DNA of 64,000 nucleotides from Pseudomonas pergaminensis (GCF_024112395.2 NZ_CP078013.2:4836001-4900000), one strand, 5' to 3'; counted from the stretch's first letter, positions 17,406 to 27,646 are shown. The notes: generated from the letters alone by a model not told the origin. Made by a program: numbers and translations.

Positions 17406-18857
17406 TCAAACCCCACATAGATTGCGCAACAACTCAGTATCCAAATGATTCTCCACCAGGTCCGCCAGGCGCTCGATATCGCGCTCGCGCAAGGCGTGGT
17501 AGTCAACCTCCTGCACATCCTGCAACCCAGCCCAGCGCAATAAGGCACTGCACGCCGCCGGTGTTTCGAACACGCCGTGAAGGTAGGTGCCGAGAATCTG
17601 CCCATCAGCACTCTGGGCGCCATCGCTGCGACCGTCGTCCAGCAAAACAGCGGCGTTCGCCAAGGCAGCACCGGTCGTCACGCCCGCATGAATTTCATAA
17701 CCACTGACGTGCACATCCTCCAGTAACAACCGCCCGCGCACATTGCGCAGTTGCTTCTCTTCCTCCAGCGTGGTGCTGAACGCCAGCAACCCCAGCCCAT
17801 CACTGGAGCCGGCAGGCCCTTCCAGGCCCAACGGGTCATGTACCTGCTCGCCAAGCATCTGCAAGCCGCCACAGATACCGAGCACCTTGCCGCCATAGCG
17901 CAAGTGCCGCGCCACGGCGCTTTCCCAACCGTTGGCGCGCAGATAGGCCAAGTCGCTGCGCACGCTTTTCGAGCCTGGGAGGATGACCAAGTCGGCAGCC
18001 GGGATCGGCTGGCCAGGACCAACGAACTGCAGATCCACCTGGGGATGCAGGCGCAGTGGGTCGAAATCCGTGTGGTTGCTGATACGCGGCAACACCGGCA
18101 CCACCACCTTGAGTACCTGCGCCGCCTTGTCGATCTGGCGCTGGTCGATGCCGTCCTCGGCTTCCAGGTGCAGGTCCATTACGTAGGGCAGAACGCCCAC
18201 CACCGGTTTGCCGGTGCGCGCTTCCAGCCAGTCCAGGCCTGGCTGCAATAAGGCGATGTCACCGCGAAAACGGTTGATGATAAAGCCTTTGACCCGCGCC
18301 TGTTCCGTGGGCGAGAGCAATTCCAGGGTGCCGACCAAGTGAGCAAAAACGCCGCCACGATTGATGTCGGCGATCAACAGCACCGGGCAGTCCACCGCCT
18401 CGGCGAAGCCCATGTTGGCGATGTCGTTGGCGCGCAGGTTGATCTCCGCCGGGGAGCCCGCGCCTTCGACCATCACCACCGGGTAGGCCTGGCTCAAGCG
18501 TGCATGGGAAGCCAGCACCGCCTGCATCGCGATGGCTTTGTAGTCGTGATAGGCCACCGCATTCATGCTGGTCACGGCGCGGCCATGGATGATCACTTGA
18601 GAGCCGGTATCGCTGTTGGGTTTGAGCAGCACCGGGTTCATATCGGTGTGCGGCGCCAGGTTGGCGGCCTGGGCCTGCACCGCCTGGGCGCGGCCGATCT
18701 CGCCGCCTTCGGCCGTCACCGCGCTGTTGAGCGCCATGTTCTGTGGCTTGAACGGCGCCACCGCCACGCCCTGGCGTACCAGCCAGCGGCACAGTGCCGT
18801 CACCAGCGTGCTCTTGCCGGCGTCGGAGGTGGTGCCTTGCACCATCAGCGTACTCAT
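17406..18857 (-). CDS. cobQ: Cobyric acid synthase
   Basis: CobQ amidates the b, d, e and g side chains of adenosylcobyrinic acid a,c-diamide to form adenosylcobyric acid, using glutamine and ATP. The 483-residue product has an N-terminal ATP-binding dethiobiotin-synthetase-like domain ([13 protein letters not shown], about 5-17; [22 protein letters not shown]) and a C-terminal class I glutamine amidotransferase-like domain with Cys in [11 protein letters not shown] and His in GTYLHGVFE. Start overlaps the cobD stop by 4 bases. Length and motifs match the family. Confidence 0.96.
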   Translation of the reverse strand: MSTLMVQGTTSDAGKSTLVTALCRWLVRQGVAVAPFKPQNMALNSAVTAEGGEIGRAQAVQAQAANLAPHTDMNPVLLKPNSDTGSQVIIHGRAVTSMNAVAYHDYKAIAMQAVLASHARLSQAYPVVMVEGAGSPAEINLRANDIANMGFAEAVDCPVLLIADINRGGVFAHLVGTLELLSPTEQARVKGFIINRFRGDIALLQPGLDWLEARTGKPVVGVLPYVMDLHLEAEDGIDQRQIDKAAQVLKVVVPVLPRISNHTDFDPLRLHPQVDLQFVGPGQPIPAADLVILPGSKSVRSDLAYLRANGWESAVARHLRYGGKVLGICGGLQMLGEQVHDPLGLEGPAGSSDGLGLLAFSTTLEEEKQLRNVRGRLLLEDVHVSGYEIHAGVTTGAALANAAVLLDDGRSDGAQSADGQILGTYLHGVFETPAACSALLRWAGLQDVQEVDYHALRERDIERLADLVENHLDTELLRNLCGV

Positions 18858-19843
18858 GTCGCTTCCTTGTAGGCGACCAGGGCTGCGTCGAGACGCTGCC
18901 AGTCGGCCTCGGTATCGGGCAAGCCAAAGCGAAGGCTGCTGTCGTGGACAAACAGGCGCAGCAGGATGCCGCGCTGGGCCATGAATTCATGCATGCGTTC
19001 GGCGTGGGGCGTGATCAGCCATTGGAACAGGGCACAGCCGCCCTGGGGTTGAAAGCCGTGGCGCTCAAGCGAAGCGAACAGACGCTGGCCCGCCTCGATG
19101 CATCGTGCGCGTTGCCGCGCTTGCCCGGCGGTGTCGCGCAGGCACACTTGGCCCAGCACCCGCGTCGGCCCGCTGACCGCCCATGGCCCGACCTGTTCGG
19201 CGAGCAATTTGAGCAACTTGCGCTCGGCCAACACAAAGCCCAGCCGCACACCGGCGAGGCCGAAAAACTTGCCAAACGAGCGCAACACGATCAGGCCGAC
19301 CTGATGCGCGTGGCCCGCCAGGCTCAATTGGGGCGTCACGTCCATGAACGCTTCGTCCACCACCAGCCAGCCGCCGCGCTGGGCCAGCCGCGAGTGCCAG
19401 TCCAGCAAGCGCTGTGGGCTGAGGCTCAAGCCGGTGGGGTTGTTGGGGTTGACCACCACCAGCACGTCGAGGCCATCAAGGAAGAAGTCGACTTCCTGTT
19501 CCTGCACTTCGCGCACCACGTAACCGGCGCGGCGCCAGGCTTCGGCGTGTTCGGCGTAGCACGGCGACAGCACGCCGACCTTGCCGGCACGGCGCAGGCG
19601 CGGCAGCAACTGGATGGCCGCCTGGGAGCCGGGCACCGGCAACAGGTGCGCAGCGCCGTAATACTCGCTGGCGGCCTGCTCCAGGCCGTCGTCGGTTTCC
19701 GGCAGGCGTGCCCAGGCGCGCAGGGGAACCTCGGGGATCGGCCAAGGCCAAGGCGCGAGGCCGCTGGACAGGTCGAGCCAGTCGGCCTCGGCTATCCCGT
19801 ACTGAATCGCTGCCTTGCGCAGCCGGCCACCGTGTTCAAGCAT
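18854..19843 (-). CDS. cobD: Threonine-phosphate decarboxylase
   Basis: A PLP-dependent fold I enzyme that makes (R)-1-amino-2-propanol phosphate, the linker between corrin and nucleotide loop. It is CobD in Salmonella naming and CobC in P. denitrificans naming. The 329-residue product has NPNNPTG around residue 145, the VVDEAFMD aspartate motif and the PLP lysine in [15 protein letters not shown]. The ATG at 19843 overlaps the last codons of cbiB by 8 bases. The partner enzyme CbiB is coded directly upstream. Confidence 0.93.
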   Translation of the reverse strand: MLEHGGRLRKAAIQYGIAEADWLDLSSGLAPWPWPIPEVPLRAWARLPETDDGLEQAASEYYGAAHLLPVPGSQAAIQLLPRLRRAGKVGVLSPCYAEHAEAWRRAGYVVREVQEQEVDFFLDGLDVLVVVNPNNPTGLSLSPQRLLDWHSRLAQRGGWLVVDEAFMDVTPQLSLAGHAHQVGLIVLRSFGKFFGLAGVRLGFVLAERKLLKLLAEQVGPWAVSGPTRVLGQVCLRDTAGQARQRARCIEAGQRLFASLERHGFQPQGGCALFQWLITPHAERMHEFMAQRGILLRLFVHDSSLRFGLPDTEADWQRLDAALVAYKEAT

Positions 19844-20744
19844 AGAATTGCGCCCCCGCACATAGGATCAGCAGCCACAACCATACGCCGCGCTGCACCA
19901 GTTGCCAGCCCCGTTCGATGGAATCGGCATCCGCCGCCGGGCCTTCGCCCAATCGCGGACGCTGGTGCACTTCACCGTGATAGATCGCCGCACCACCCAG
20001 CTCCACGCCCAGGGCACCTGCACCGGCAGCCATCACAGGGCCGGCGTTGGGGCTGTCCCAGGTCGGGCCCTGGGTGCGCCAGCATTTGAGCGCCAGCCGC
20101 GTCTTGCCCAGCAGCGCGTAGGTCAATGCCACAAGACGTGCAGGAATGTAGTTCAGCACATCGTCGATTTTTGCCGCAGCCCAGCCGAAACGCTCGAAGC
20201 GTTCGTTGCGATACCCCCACATGGCGTCAAGGGTGTTGCTCAGGCGGTAAAGCACCACGCCCGGCACACCGGCGACCACAAACCAGAAAATCGCGGCGAA
20301 TACCGCATCGCTGCCGTTTTCCAGCACCGATTCGGTGGCGGCGCGGGCGACTTCGGTGCGGTCCAGCTCGCTGGTCTGGCGGCTGACCAGGTAGCTCACG
20401 CGCGTGCGCGCTTCCTCCAGGTCATCGCTGCGAAGGGCCTGGGCCACCGGCATCACATGCTCGCCGAGGCTGCGCATGCCGAGGGCGCAGTACAACGCCA
20501 GGATCTCCAGGACCCAGCCGATATACGGCGCCCACGACAAGGCCGTGGCCAGCAGGGTCAACGGCACCACGGCGATAACCCACGCGGTCACACCATGGCT
20601 GCGCCAGCCGCGACCACCGCTGTTGAAACGTTGCTCGATGCGCCCGGCAAAATTGCCGAACGCCACCAGCGGATGCCAGCGCCTGGGCTCGCCCAGCAGC
20701 GCATCCAGCGCCACGGCAGCGACACACAGCAAGGCCACACTCAT
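19836..20744 (-). CDS. cbiB: Adenosylcobinamide-phosphate synthase
   Basis: CbiB (CobD in P. denitrificans naming) is an inner membrane enzyme that attaches aminopropanol phosphate to adenosylcobyric acid. The 302-residue product has four to five hydrophobic segments, the N-terminal motif [17 protein letters not shown] that is typical of the family, and [36 protein letters not shown] in the middle. Start ATG 20744 follows a GGGGAG ribosome site and overlaps the bluB stop by 4 bases. Confidence 0.94.
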   Translation of the reverse strand: MSVALLCVAAVALDALLGEPRRWHPLVAFGNFAGRIEQRFNSGGRGWRSHGVTAWVIAVVPLTLLATALSWAPYIGWVLEILALYCALGMRSLGEHVMPVAQALRSDDLEEARTRVSYLVSRQTSELDRTEVARAATESVLENGSDAVFAAIFWFVVAGVPGVVLYRLSNTLDAMWGYRNERFERFGWAAAKIDDVLNYIPARLVALTYALLGKTRLALKCWRTQGPTWDSPNAGPVMAAGAGALGVELGGAAIYHGEVHQRPRLGEGPAADADSIERGWQLVQRGVWLWLLILCAGAQFYA

Positions 20745-21391
20745 TGACTCACTCCCCACACATTCTCATACAACATGTCACTTAATGGCCGAGGCTCGGT
20801 CCAGCCTTCGAGCTGCAACATCGGTGCCGGATAGAACTCGTCCACCGGCCCCAGGCACAGTACGGCCAGGGGTTTGGCACCCGGCGGCAAACCCAGCAGG
20901 TCGGCCAGCGCCTGGGGTTCGAACAGCGAGACCCAGCCCATGCCCAGGCCTTCGACGCGGGCTGCCAGCCACAGGTTCTGGATCGCGCAGGACAGCGACG
21001 CCATGTCCATTTCCGGCAAGGTGCGCCGGCCGAAAATGTGCCGCTCACGGTCATCCATCAACGCCGCCACCAGCACTTCGGCGCAGTCGTGGATGCCTTC
21101 GACCTTGAGCTTCATGAACTCATCGGAGCGCTCGCCCAGGGCTTCGGCAGTGCGTATGCGCTCTTGCTCCACCAGTTGTTGAATCTGGCCACGCAAGGCA
21201 CGGTCGCTGATACGGATAAAACGCCACGGTTGCATCAAGCCAACACTCGGCGCCTGGTGCGCGGCCTGGAGCAGACGGTGCAGCAATTCGGGGGCGACAG
21301 TGCCGCCGCTGAAGTGGCGCATGTCGCGGCGTTCGGCAATGGCGCGGTAGACGGCTTGGCGGTCGGCCTCGGGGAAGGCGTTGTCGGTCAT
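20741..21391 (-). CDS. bluB: 5,6-dimethylbenzimidazole synthase BluB
   Basis: BluB uses oxygen to cleave reduced flavin mononucleotide into 5,6-dimethylbenzimidazole, the lower ligand of cobalamin, so this strain can make its own ligand aerobically. The 216-residue nitroreductase-fold product contains [51 protein letters not shown] and [11 protein letters not shown], all characteristic of BluB. Start is ATG 21391, overlapping the cobB stop by 4 bases. Confidence 0.95.
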   Translation of the reverse strand: MTDNAFPEADRQAVYRAIAERRDMRHFSGGTVAPELLHRLLQAAHQAPSVGLMQPWRFIRISDRALRGQIQQLVEQERIRTAEALGERSDEFMKLKVEGIHDCAEVLVAALMDDRERHIFGRRTLPEMDMASLSCAIQNLWLAARVEGLGMGWVSLFEPQALADLLGLPPGAKPLAVLCLGPVDEFYPAPMLQLEGWTEPRPLSDMLYENVWGVSQ

Positions 21392-22791
21392 GGCCTCTTC
21401 GCGGGCAAGTCGAATCGTCGCACCGCCCCTCCCACCGGCTGGTCTGTTAACACTGTCGATGTGGGAGCTGGCTTGCCTGCGATGCCGGCCTCCCGGTGCG
21501 GCGCAAACAACGCGGCCACCGCAGCCGGATTCGACGGAAAATAAAAATGCACATAGGACGCGGTCATCCGCCCCTGCCGATACACCGCCTCGGCACCGCG
21601 CCCGCCATTGGGGCTCAGGCCACGGGCAATCGGTTGCCACTCGGTGCTGGTCAGGGAGTGATGATAGGTGTGGCCGCGCAGCGTACCTTCCGGCAATTCG
21701 ACGCTTTGCAGGGCCAGGGCCGCGAGTTTCTTTTGCATCACGGCATCGCCCTGCAACAGGCCAACCAGTTCGGCGCGGGTGCCGTCGACATCGGTCAGCG
21801 AGTCGAGCAGGTAGAGCATGCCACCGCACTCGGCGAGCAAGGGTTTGCCGGCCGCGTGGTGGGCACGGATAGCGTCGAGCATCGAGGTGTTTTGCGACAG
21901 CGCCTGGTGGTGCAATTCAGGGTAGCCACCAGGCAGATAAAGACTGTCGGCGTCAGGCAATTCGCGGTCATGGATCGGCGAGAAGAAGCTCAATTCGGCG
22001 CCCATTGCCCGCAGCAGGTCGAGGCTCGCGCCGTAGGTAAAGGCGAAGGCTTCGTCACGCGCCACGGCGATGCGCACGCCCTTGAGCAATGGCTCGGCGT
22101 CGATCACTTGCGGCGCGGCAAAGGTCACCGGTGGCGGCAACGCCACTTCGCAACTGCTGCCCAACGCTTGGGCAGCCGCGTCCAGGCGCGCATCGAGGTC
22201 ATTCAGTTCGCTGGCCTGCACCAGGCCGAGGTGACGACTGGGTAATTCGATACCGGTCTCGCGGGACAAGGCGCCGTACCAGCGCAGGCCTTCGGTGAGG
22301 CTGCCTTCCAGCAATTGCGCATGGCGCAGGGTGCCGACGCGATTGGCCAGTACGCCAGCGAATGGCAAATCCGGCTGATAACGCGCCAAGCCCAGCGCCA
22401 AGGCGCCGAACGTCTGCGCCATGGCCGTGCCGTCGATCACACCCAGCACCGGCACGCCGAAGTGTCGGGCCAGGTCGGCGCTGGACGGTGTACCGTCGAA
22501 CAGGCCCATCACGCCTTCGATCAGGATCAGGTCCGCCTCCCCCGCCGCTTCCCACAGCAGGCGGCGACTTTCCTGTTCGCCGACCATCCACATGTCCAAT
22601 TGGTAAACCGGCGCACCGCTGGCACGCTCGTGGATCATCGGATCAAGGAAGTCCGGGCCGCATTTGAACACGCGCACCTTGCGCCCCAGGTTGCGGTGCA
22701 GCCGCGCCAGTGCGGCGGTGACGGTGGTTTTGCCCTGGCCGGACGCCGGTGCGGCAATCAGGACAGCCGGGCAATGACGGGGCTGATTCAA
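21388..22791 (-). CDS. cobB: Cobyrinic acid a,c-diamide synthase with REP-coded C-terminal tail
   Basis: CobB (CbiA) amidates side chains a and c of cobyrinic acid using glutamine and ATP. The 467-residue product has the P-loop APASGQGKTT at 14-23, the EGVMGLFDG motif and the C-terminal glutamine amidotransferase domain with Cys in LLAECGGMLYLLD. Family members are usually around 430 residues; here the last 35 or so residues (from about 433, REAGIAGKPAPTSTV onwards) are read from a REP sequence and the bases after it, so the tail is probably a neutral extension. Start overlaps the cobO stop by 4 bases. Confidence 0.94.
   Translation of the reverse strand: MNQPRHCPAVLIAAPASGQGKTTVTAALARLHRNLGRKVRVFKCGPDFLDPMIHERASGAPVYQLDMWMVGEQESRRLLWEAAGEADLILIEGVMGLFDGTPSSADLARHFGVPVLGVIDGTAMAQTFGALALGLARYQPDLPFAGVLANRVGTLRHAQLLEGSLTEGLRWYGALSRETGIELPSRHLGLVQASELNDLDARLDAAAQALGSSCEVALPPPVTFAAPQVIDAEPLLKGVRIAVARDEAFAFTYGASLDLLRAMGAELSFFSPIHDRELPDADSLYLPGGYPELHHQALSQNTSMLDAIRAHHAAGKPLLAECGGMLYLLDSLTDVDGTRAELVGLLQGDAVMQKKLAALALQSVELPEGTLRGHTYHHSLTSTEWQPIARGLSPNGGRGAEAVYRQGRMTASYVHFYFPSNPAAVAALFAPHREAGIAGKPAPTSTVLTDQPVGGAVRRFDLPAKRP
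21459..21484. repeat. Single REP sequence inside the 3' end of cobB
   Basis: GTGGGAGCTGGCTTGCCTGC at 21461-21480, followed by GATG, is the same REP type found at 32714 and 41193. Here it is read on the minus strand as GIAGKPAPT within CobB. Confidence 0.85.
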
Positions 22792-23399
22792 AGTTCGACG
22801 CCCTTCTGTGCCTTGATGCCAGCCTGAAACGCGTGCTTGAGCATGCCCATTTCGGTGACGGTGTCGCCCATTTCGATCAATTCAGGCTTGGCACCCCGAC
22901 CGGTGACCACCACATGTTGCATCGGCGGGCGGGCTTGCAGGTCGCTGAGAACCTGGTCCAAATCGAGGTAGCCGTGCTTGAGGGCGATGTTCAACTCGTC
23001 GAGCACCACCAGGCCGATGGCCGGGTCTTGCAGCAATTCACGGGAAACCGCCCAGGCGGCTTCGGCGGCAGCGATATCGCGCTGGCGGTCCTGGGTCTCC
23101 CAAGTGAAACCTTCACCCATCACATGGAAGCGCACTTGCTCGGGGAAGCGGCGGAAGAACAACTCTTCGCCAGTGCTGTTGCGCCCCTTGATGAATTGCA
23201 CCACGCCGCACTGCATGCCGTGGCCCATGGCCCGGGCCAGCATGCCGAACGCGGAGCTGCTCTTGCCTTTGCCGTTGCCGGTCAATACCAGCAGCAAGCC
23301 ACATTCGTTGGGGGAGTTGGCGATGCGCTCGTCGATCACGGCTTTTTTGCGCAGCATGCGCGCCAGGTGGCGTTCGTCGCGGTCGGGGGAATCGGTCAT
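22788..23399 (-). CDS. cobO: Cob(I)yrinic acid a,c-diamide adenosyltransferase
   Basis: CobO (BtuR/CobA type) adds the adenosyl group from ATP to reduced corrinoid. The 203-residue product has the P-loop LTGNGKGKSSSA at about 40-51 and the family motifs QFIKGRNSTGEE, LLQDPAIGLVVLDELNIALKHGYLD and VVVTGRGAKPELIE. The reading frame stays open to 23606 but the ATG at 23399 has GGAGAG five bases away and is the obvious start. It is the first gene of the cobalamin operon, directly below the riboswitch. Confidence 0.95.
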   Translation of the reverse strand: MTDSPDRDERHLARMLRKKAVIDERIANSPNECGLLLVLTGNGKGKSSSAFGMLARAMGHGMQCGVVQFIKGRNSTGEELFFRRFPEQVRFHVMGEGFTWETQDRQRDIAAAEAAWAVSRELLQDPAIGLVVLDELNIALKHGYLDLDQVLSDLQARPPMQHVVVTGRGAKPELIEMGDTVTEMGMLKHAFQAGIKAQKGVEL

Positions 23400-23423
23400 G
23401 GCAGCTCTCCGTTGGGGCTGGAC

Positions 23424-23474
23424 AAAAACGGCGGGCAGGAAAAAAGATAAAAGACAGCCAAGCATCGCCCACCG
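23424..23474 (-). terminator. Candidate intrinsic terminator between riboswitch and cobO
   Basis: On the minus strand CGGTGGGC (23467-23474) can pair with GCCCGCCG (23429-23436), 8 bp with one G-U pair, and is followed directly by TTTTTG. The loop is long (about 30 bases), which lowers confidence. It lies just after the cobalamin aptamer, where an attenuator is expected. Confidence 0.45.
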
Positions 23475-23485
23475 TGATGCTGTTG

Positions 23486-23716
23486 GATGTTTCAGGCCGG
23501 TCTCCGGGCTCATGAGTGACGCTTGCTTTTGTCGAGCAGGCAGGCCGACGGCGCGCCTTCCCATATCGCTCTCGATACAGTGGCAAAAGGCGCCGTCTTG
23601 ACTCATTTACCGTTGCGGGGGCAGCGCCGGAATCGCGGCAGCACTGTGTACAAGTGCGCTCACTCACCGGCTTCCCTGTTTCACTCCGTCGACCCATGGG
23701 TCACAGAGCACCTGGA
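23486..23716 (-). ncRNA. Cobalamin riboswitch
   Basis: The minus strand shows the ordered cobalamin-aptamer elements: the 5' P1 side near CAGGTGCTCTGTG, GGGAAGCCGGTGAG, the highly conserved core GCTGCCCCCGCAACGGTAA, TGAGTCAAGACGGC, and the closing box AGCCCGGAGACCGGCCTG. It stands about 90 bases before the cobO start and should switch off the ten-gene operon when adenosylcobalamin is plentiful. Confidence 0.93.
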
Positions 23717-23829
23717 ACAAGCGGCGAAGGTTAGTGGGTTGGGGGTGGAGCGTCAATTAAAGCTGGCCTTGCACTTGAACCATCGCACTGCCGCCCTCCT
23801 CTACCCTTACAGGTATCAAGGAGAACACC

Positions 23830-25143
23830 ATGCATAAAACCAGACTCGCCCTACTCATCATGATCGCCGGCACCCTCGCCGCCTGTGGTGAGAGCTCCAC
23901 CCTCCAGGTCTCCGACGGCACCGGCCCCTCGCCCAAGCTGCCGGAACCGAACAAGACGCTGATCCCCACCGTGAATATCGCGCCGGCCATCGGCTGGCCC
24001 GAAGGCGCGAAGCCCACCGCCGCCGCTGGCACCCAGGTGGCGGCCTTTGCCGACGGCCTGGACCACCCGCGCTGGCTGTATGTGCTGCCCAATGGTGACG
24101 TGCTGGTGGCGGAAACCAACGCGCCGCCCAAGCCGGATGACGCCAAAGGCATTCGTGGCTGGGTCATGGAAAAAGTCATGGGCCGCGCCGGTGCCGGTGT
24201 GCCAAGCCCGAATCGCATCACGTTGCTGCGTGACGCCGACCACGATGGCGTCGCGGAAACCCGCACAGTGTTCCTCGAAAATCTCAGTTCACCGTTTGGC
24301 ATGGCGCTGGTCGGCAACGACCTGTACGTGGCCGACTCGGACAAGTTGCTGCGCTTTCCCTATCAACCGGGTGAAACCGCGATCAAGCAAGCCGGCACCA
24401 AGGTCGTCGACCTGCCGGGCGGCAGCATCAACCACCACTGGACCAAGAACGTGGTGGCCAGCAAGGACGGCAGCAAGCTGTACGTCAGCGTCGGCTCCAA
24501 CAGCAATGTGGGGGAAAACGGCCTCGAAGCGGAAGAGGGTCGGGCAGCGATCTGGGAAGTAGACCGCGCCAGCGGCGAGCACCGCATCTTCGCCTCCGGC
24601 CTGCGCAACCCCAACGGCATGGCCTGGGAACCCCAGAGCGGCAAGCTGTGGACGGCGGTGAATGAGCGTGACGAGATCGGCAGCGACCTGGTGCCGGACT
24701 ACATCACCTCGGTCAAGGATGGCGCCTTCTATGGTTGGCCATTCAGCTACTACGGCCAGCATGTCGATGTGCGCGTTTCACCGCAGAACCTGGACCTGGT
24801 GGCCAAGGCAATTGCACCCGACTACGCAGTAGGCCCGCACACGGCGTCCTTGGGGCTGACGTTTGCCGAGGGCAGCAAACTCCCGGCGCAGTTCAGCAAC
24901 GGCGCATTTATCGGCCAGCATGGTTCGTGGAATCGCAAGCCGCACAGTGGCTACAAGGTGATCTTTGTGCCGTTCGAGGGCGGGCAACCCAAAGGACAGC
25001 CGGTCGACGTGCTGACGGGGTTCCTCGACAAGGATGAGAAAGCCATGGGCCGGCCGGTGGGCGTGGTGATTGATCAGCAAGGGGATTTGCTGGTGGCCGA
25101 TGATGTGGGGAACAAGGTGTGGCGCGTGTCGGCCGCTAAATAA
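23830..25143 (+). CDS. PQQ-dependent sugar/sorbosone dehydrogenase-like lipoprotein
   Basis: A 437-residue six-bladed beta-propeller protein of the L-sorbosone dehydrogenase / soluble quinoprotein glucose dehydrogenase family. A lipoprotein signal ends in LAAC, with Cys19 as the lipidated residue, so the mature protein is probably anchored in the outer membrane facing the periplasm. Family motifs include [66 protein letters not shown] and [18 protein letters not shown]. Its real substrate is unknown. It is monocistronic, divergent from the riboswitch and closed by a REP doublet. Confidence 0.88.
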   Translation: MHKTRLALLIMIAGTLAACGESSTLQVSDGTGPSPKLPEPNKTLIPTVNIAPAIGWPEGAKPTAAAGTQVAAFADGLDHPRWLYVLPNGDVLVAETNAPPKPDDAKGIRGWVMEKVMGRAGAGVPSPNRITLLRDADHDGVAETRTVFLENLSSPFGMALVGNDLYVADSDKLLRFPYQPGETAIKQAGTKVVDLPGGSINHHWTKNVVASKDGSKLYVSVGSNSNVGENGLEAEEGRAAIWEVDRASGEHRIFASGLRNPNGMAWEPQSGKLWTAVNERDEIGSDLVPDYITSVKDGAFYGWPFSYYGQHVDVRVSPQNLDLVAKAIAPDYAVGPHTASLGLTFAEGSKLPAQFSNGAFIGQHGSWNRKPHSGYKVIFVPFEGGQPKGQPVDVLTGFLDKDEKAMGRPVGVVIDQQGDLLVADDVGNKVWRVSAAK

Positions 25144-25146
25144 ACG

Positions 25147-25211
25147 GTAGGAGCCGGCTTGCCGGCGATGGCGGCATAAAGGGCCTCATCGCCGGCAAGC
25201 CGGCTCCTACA
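25147..25211. repeat. Paired inverted REP sequences
   Basis: GTAGGAGCCGGCTTGCCGGC and its inverted copy are separated by about 20 bp, directly after the stop of the dehydrogenase-like gene and before the convergent NlpC/P60 gene. Confidence 0.9.
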
Positions 25212-25221
25212 CAGCGGTATG

Positions 25222-25761
25222 TCAGGGGTTGCGCGCCAGGTTTCCTGGCAGCACGCGCTTGGCGCTCAGGTAGGCATTCTGCCAATACGCCTTGGACAGG
25301 GTATCCAGCTTGACCGTACCGCCGGTTTGCGGCGCGTGCACGAAGCGGCCCTCGCCCACGTAGATCCCGGCGTGGCTGACCTGGGAACCACCACCGGTGG
25401 CGAAGAACAGCAGGTCGCCGGTCTGCAGGTTTTGCTCGCTGACATCCTGCGCGCGCATCACGATCAGTTCGCGGGTGGTACGCGGTAGGGAGATCCCCGC
25501 CGCATCGCGGAAGACAAAACCGATCAGGCCGCTGCAATCAAAGCCGGAGTCCGGCGTGTTGCCGCCCCAACGGTAAGGCGTGCCGACCAGGCCCAGCGCG
25601 CGGAAGAGCACATCTTCGGCCGCAGGCGAAAAATTCTGGGTGGAATAATTGAACACCGGCTTGGGTTTCACCGCTACAGGAGCGGGAGGCGGTGGACGAC
25701 TTGCGCAGGCGCTGAGCAGCGCGGCGCAAACAATGAGAATAAGGCGGGCCGAGGTCGACAT
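25222..25761 (-). CDS. NlpC/P60 peptidoglycan endopeptidase lipoprotein (copy 1)
   Basis: A 179-residue C40 cysteine peptidase that probably cuts peptide cross-links or stems in peptidoglycan. Lipobox LSAC gives lipidated Cys19; a Pro-rich linker follows, then the NlpC/P60 domain with catalytic Cys76 (GFDCSG), His130 (VSHAGIY) and His142 (FVHAP). All three catalytic positions are intact. It is a close paralogue of the next gene, 145 bp upstream on the same strand; P. aeruginosa has a similar pair. Relatives include MepS/Spr of E. coli. Confidence 0.92.
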   Translation of the reverse strand: MSTSARLILIVCAALLSACASRPPPPAPVAVKPKPVFNYSTQNFSPAAEDVLFRALGLVGTPYRWGGNTPDSGFDCSGLIGFVFRDAAGISLPRTTRELIVMRAQDVSEQNLQTGDLLFFATGGGSQVSHAGIYVGEGRFVHAPQTGGTVKLDTLSKAYWQNAYLSAKRVLPGNLARNP

Positions 25762-25905
25762 GTGCAGAACAATCCTGGTCTGGATGCGGCTTTCGCTGCC
25801 GAACGCTGAAAACCAGAACGCGCAAGCAAAGCTCGCGCGAACGGATTACAACAATATCCAGGGATTCTAGCGCTTACACGTCAAACTTCAAGTATCACTT
25901 TAAGT

Positions 25906-26535
25906 TTACTTGCTAGCGGTAACCGTAGTCGGGGCCATGGCGAGTGCGCGCTTGGCTTCGATGAAGGTTTTGCTCCAGTAGCTGTCGCCCAGGTTGTCGA
26001 CTCGAACACCGCCACTGCGACGGCTGCTGGAGTGGATAAACTGGTTATCGCCCAGGTAGATACCGGCATGGCTGACGCGACCACGGCCTGCAGTACTGAA
26101 GAAAAGCAGATCACCCGGCTTGAGGTTGTTGCGCGCGACCAACGGTGCATTCACGTTGATCATTTCGCGAGTGGAGCGTGGCAGGTTCATGCCAGCTTCT
26201 TCACGAAACAGATAGCCGATGAAGCCGCTGCAGTCGAAACCGGCTTCAGAGGTACCGCCGAAACGGTAACGGGTACCGATCAGGGACATGCCGCGTTCGA
26301 GGATGCTGTCGGCCAGAACTGGAAGCTGGTAAGGCTTGCTGCCAGAGAAGTTGGCCAGCTCTTTTTCAGTTGCCACTTCTTCTTCGTAAACAGAAGCAGA
26401 CTGTGCAGCAACGAATTTTGCCTGATTTTGAACCTGTGTTTTTTGCTGTTCTGCCACCTGCTGAGGGTGGGAGGCGCAACCAAACAACAGGGTAACGAGT
26501 GCGAGAGGCACGAGGGGTGCGAAGCGATTTAGCAT
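25906..26535 (-). CDS. NlpC/P60 peptidoglycan endopeptidase lipoprotein (copy 2)
   Basis: A 209-residue C40 cysteine peptidase lipoprotein and paralogue of the gene at 25222. Lipobox LFGC gives lipidated Cys20; then come about 45 residues rich in Gln and Glu, and the catalytic domain with Cys102 (GFDCSG), His156 (VSHAGIY) and His168 (FIHSS). The domain shares the RYRFGG/PYRWGG, LPR-TRE and PGDLLFF patterns with copy 1. The in-frame GTG at 26541 is possible, but ATG 26535 fits better. Likely role: septal or lateral wall remodelling. Confidence 0.92.
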   Translation of the reverse strand: MLNRFAPLVPLALVTLLFGCASHPQQVAEQQKTQVQNQAKFVAAQSASVYEEEVATEKELANFSGSKPYQLPVLADSILERGMSLIGTRYRFGGTSEAGFDCSGFIGYLFREEAGMNLPRSTREMINVNAPLVARNNLKPGDLLFFSTAGRGRVSHAGIYLGDNQFIHSSSRRSGGVRVDNLGDSYWSKTFIEAKRALAMAPTTVTASK

Positions 26536-26748
26536 GGGCACGACCGTGGCTGATATGTAAAGAAGTCGAGACTATGCCCACTATCACATCGATTTGCAAA
26601 TTCAATCGTGATCTATGTGACTTCTTGTTTGGACTATGACATCTAAGCCCTTAACACCCTGTACCTGCCTTTTGCGTGGCCAAACCGGCTAAAACGCATG
26701 TTTTCTGGCGCCTGGAATTTGCCGAAAGCTGCGAAAACAGTGGGCTGG

Positions 26749-27453
26749 CTACCAGCCGAGGGTTTCTTTCAGGAAGGGGATGGTCAGCTTGCGCTGGGCC
26801 TGCAAAGACGCCTGGTCGAGTTGTTCGAGCAAATCGAACAACGCGCTCATGCTGCGCGTGCCACGGGTGAGAATAAAATGCCCGACTTCGTCGGTGAGGT
26901 GCAGGCCGCGACGTGAGGCGCGCAGTTGCAAAGCGCGCAATTTGTCTTCGTCGGACAGCGGGCGCATCTGGAAGATCAGCGCCAGGGTCAGCCGCGACTT
27001 GAGGTCGGCCAGCTTGATCGGCAGCTCACGTGGCGAAGTCGACGCGGCAATCAGCAGGCGCCGGCCGCTGTCACGCAAGCGGTTGAACAGGTGAAACAAT
27101 GCTTCTTCCCAGTCCGCCTTGCCGGCAATTGCCTGCAGGTCGTCAAGGCACACCAACTCGTATTGCTCGAGGTGGTCAAAGATGCCGATACCGCGATCCA
27201 TCAATTCCGCCAACGGCAGGTATACCGCCGGTTCGCCCATCTGCTCGAAACGCAGGCACGCGGCCTGCAACAGGTGGGTACGCCCTACGCCGTGCTTGCC
27301 CCATAGATAGATCAGGCTTTCGGTCCACCCGGCGTCGGCTTCGCAAAGCCGCTCGACATAGCCGAGTGCAGCGGCATTGGCGCCTGGGTAGTAGTTGATA
27401 AAGGTGGCGTCATCACGCAGACGCACACCCAAGGGCAGCTGAATCGGTTTCAT
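26749..27453 (-). CDS. hda: DnaA regulatory inactivator Hda
   Basis: Hda acts with the loaded sliding clamp to hydrolyse ATP on DnaA after initiation. The 234-residue AAA+ protein starts with MKPIQLPLGVRLRDDATF, which carries the clamp-binding QLPLGV motif at residues 4-9, then a P-loop GKHGVGRTHLL, the Walker B-like VCLDDLQAI, and the sensor 2 region RGTRSMSALFDLLEQLD. It is read as a single gene ahead of the NlpC genes. Family assignment is secure; length is typical. Confidence 0.95.
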   Translation of the reverse strand: MKPIQLPLGVRLRDDATFINYYPGANAAALGYVERLCEADAGWTESLIYLWGKHGVGRTHLLQAACLRFEQMGEPAVYLPLAELMDRGIGIFDHLEQYELVCLDDLQAIAGKADWEEALFHLFNRLRDSGRRLLIAASTSPRELPIKLADLKSRLTLALIFQMRPLSDEDKLRALQLRASRRGLHLTDEVGHFILTRGTRSMSALFDLLEQLDQASLQAQRKLTIPFLKETLGW

Positions 27454-27620
27454 GCTGACTGAACGGCTCCAATCGAACCGTTAGTGGCCTCTGTGTAAAG
27501 TTTGCAAAGTTTATACCCGTGACGCCGGGCGCACAATGCAACAGACCCCAAGCAAAATCAAAGGTTTGCGTTAACTTGTTGGATTTGTGCAGATTGTTTG
27601 ACGGCCCACCTGCACAAATG

Positions 27621-27646
27621 ACAAACCCGGCCTGGGCCGGGTTTGT
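27621..27646. terminator. Palindromic terminator between hda and the AI-2E-type gene
   Basis: ACAAACCCGGCC and GGCCGGGTTTGT form a perfect 12-bp stem with a two-base loop just beyond the stop of the AI-2E-type permease gene. T tracts are short on both strands, so termination strength is uncertain. Confidence 0.65.
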
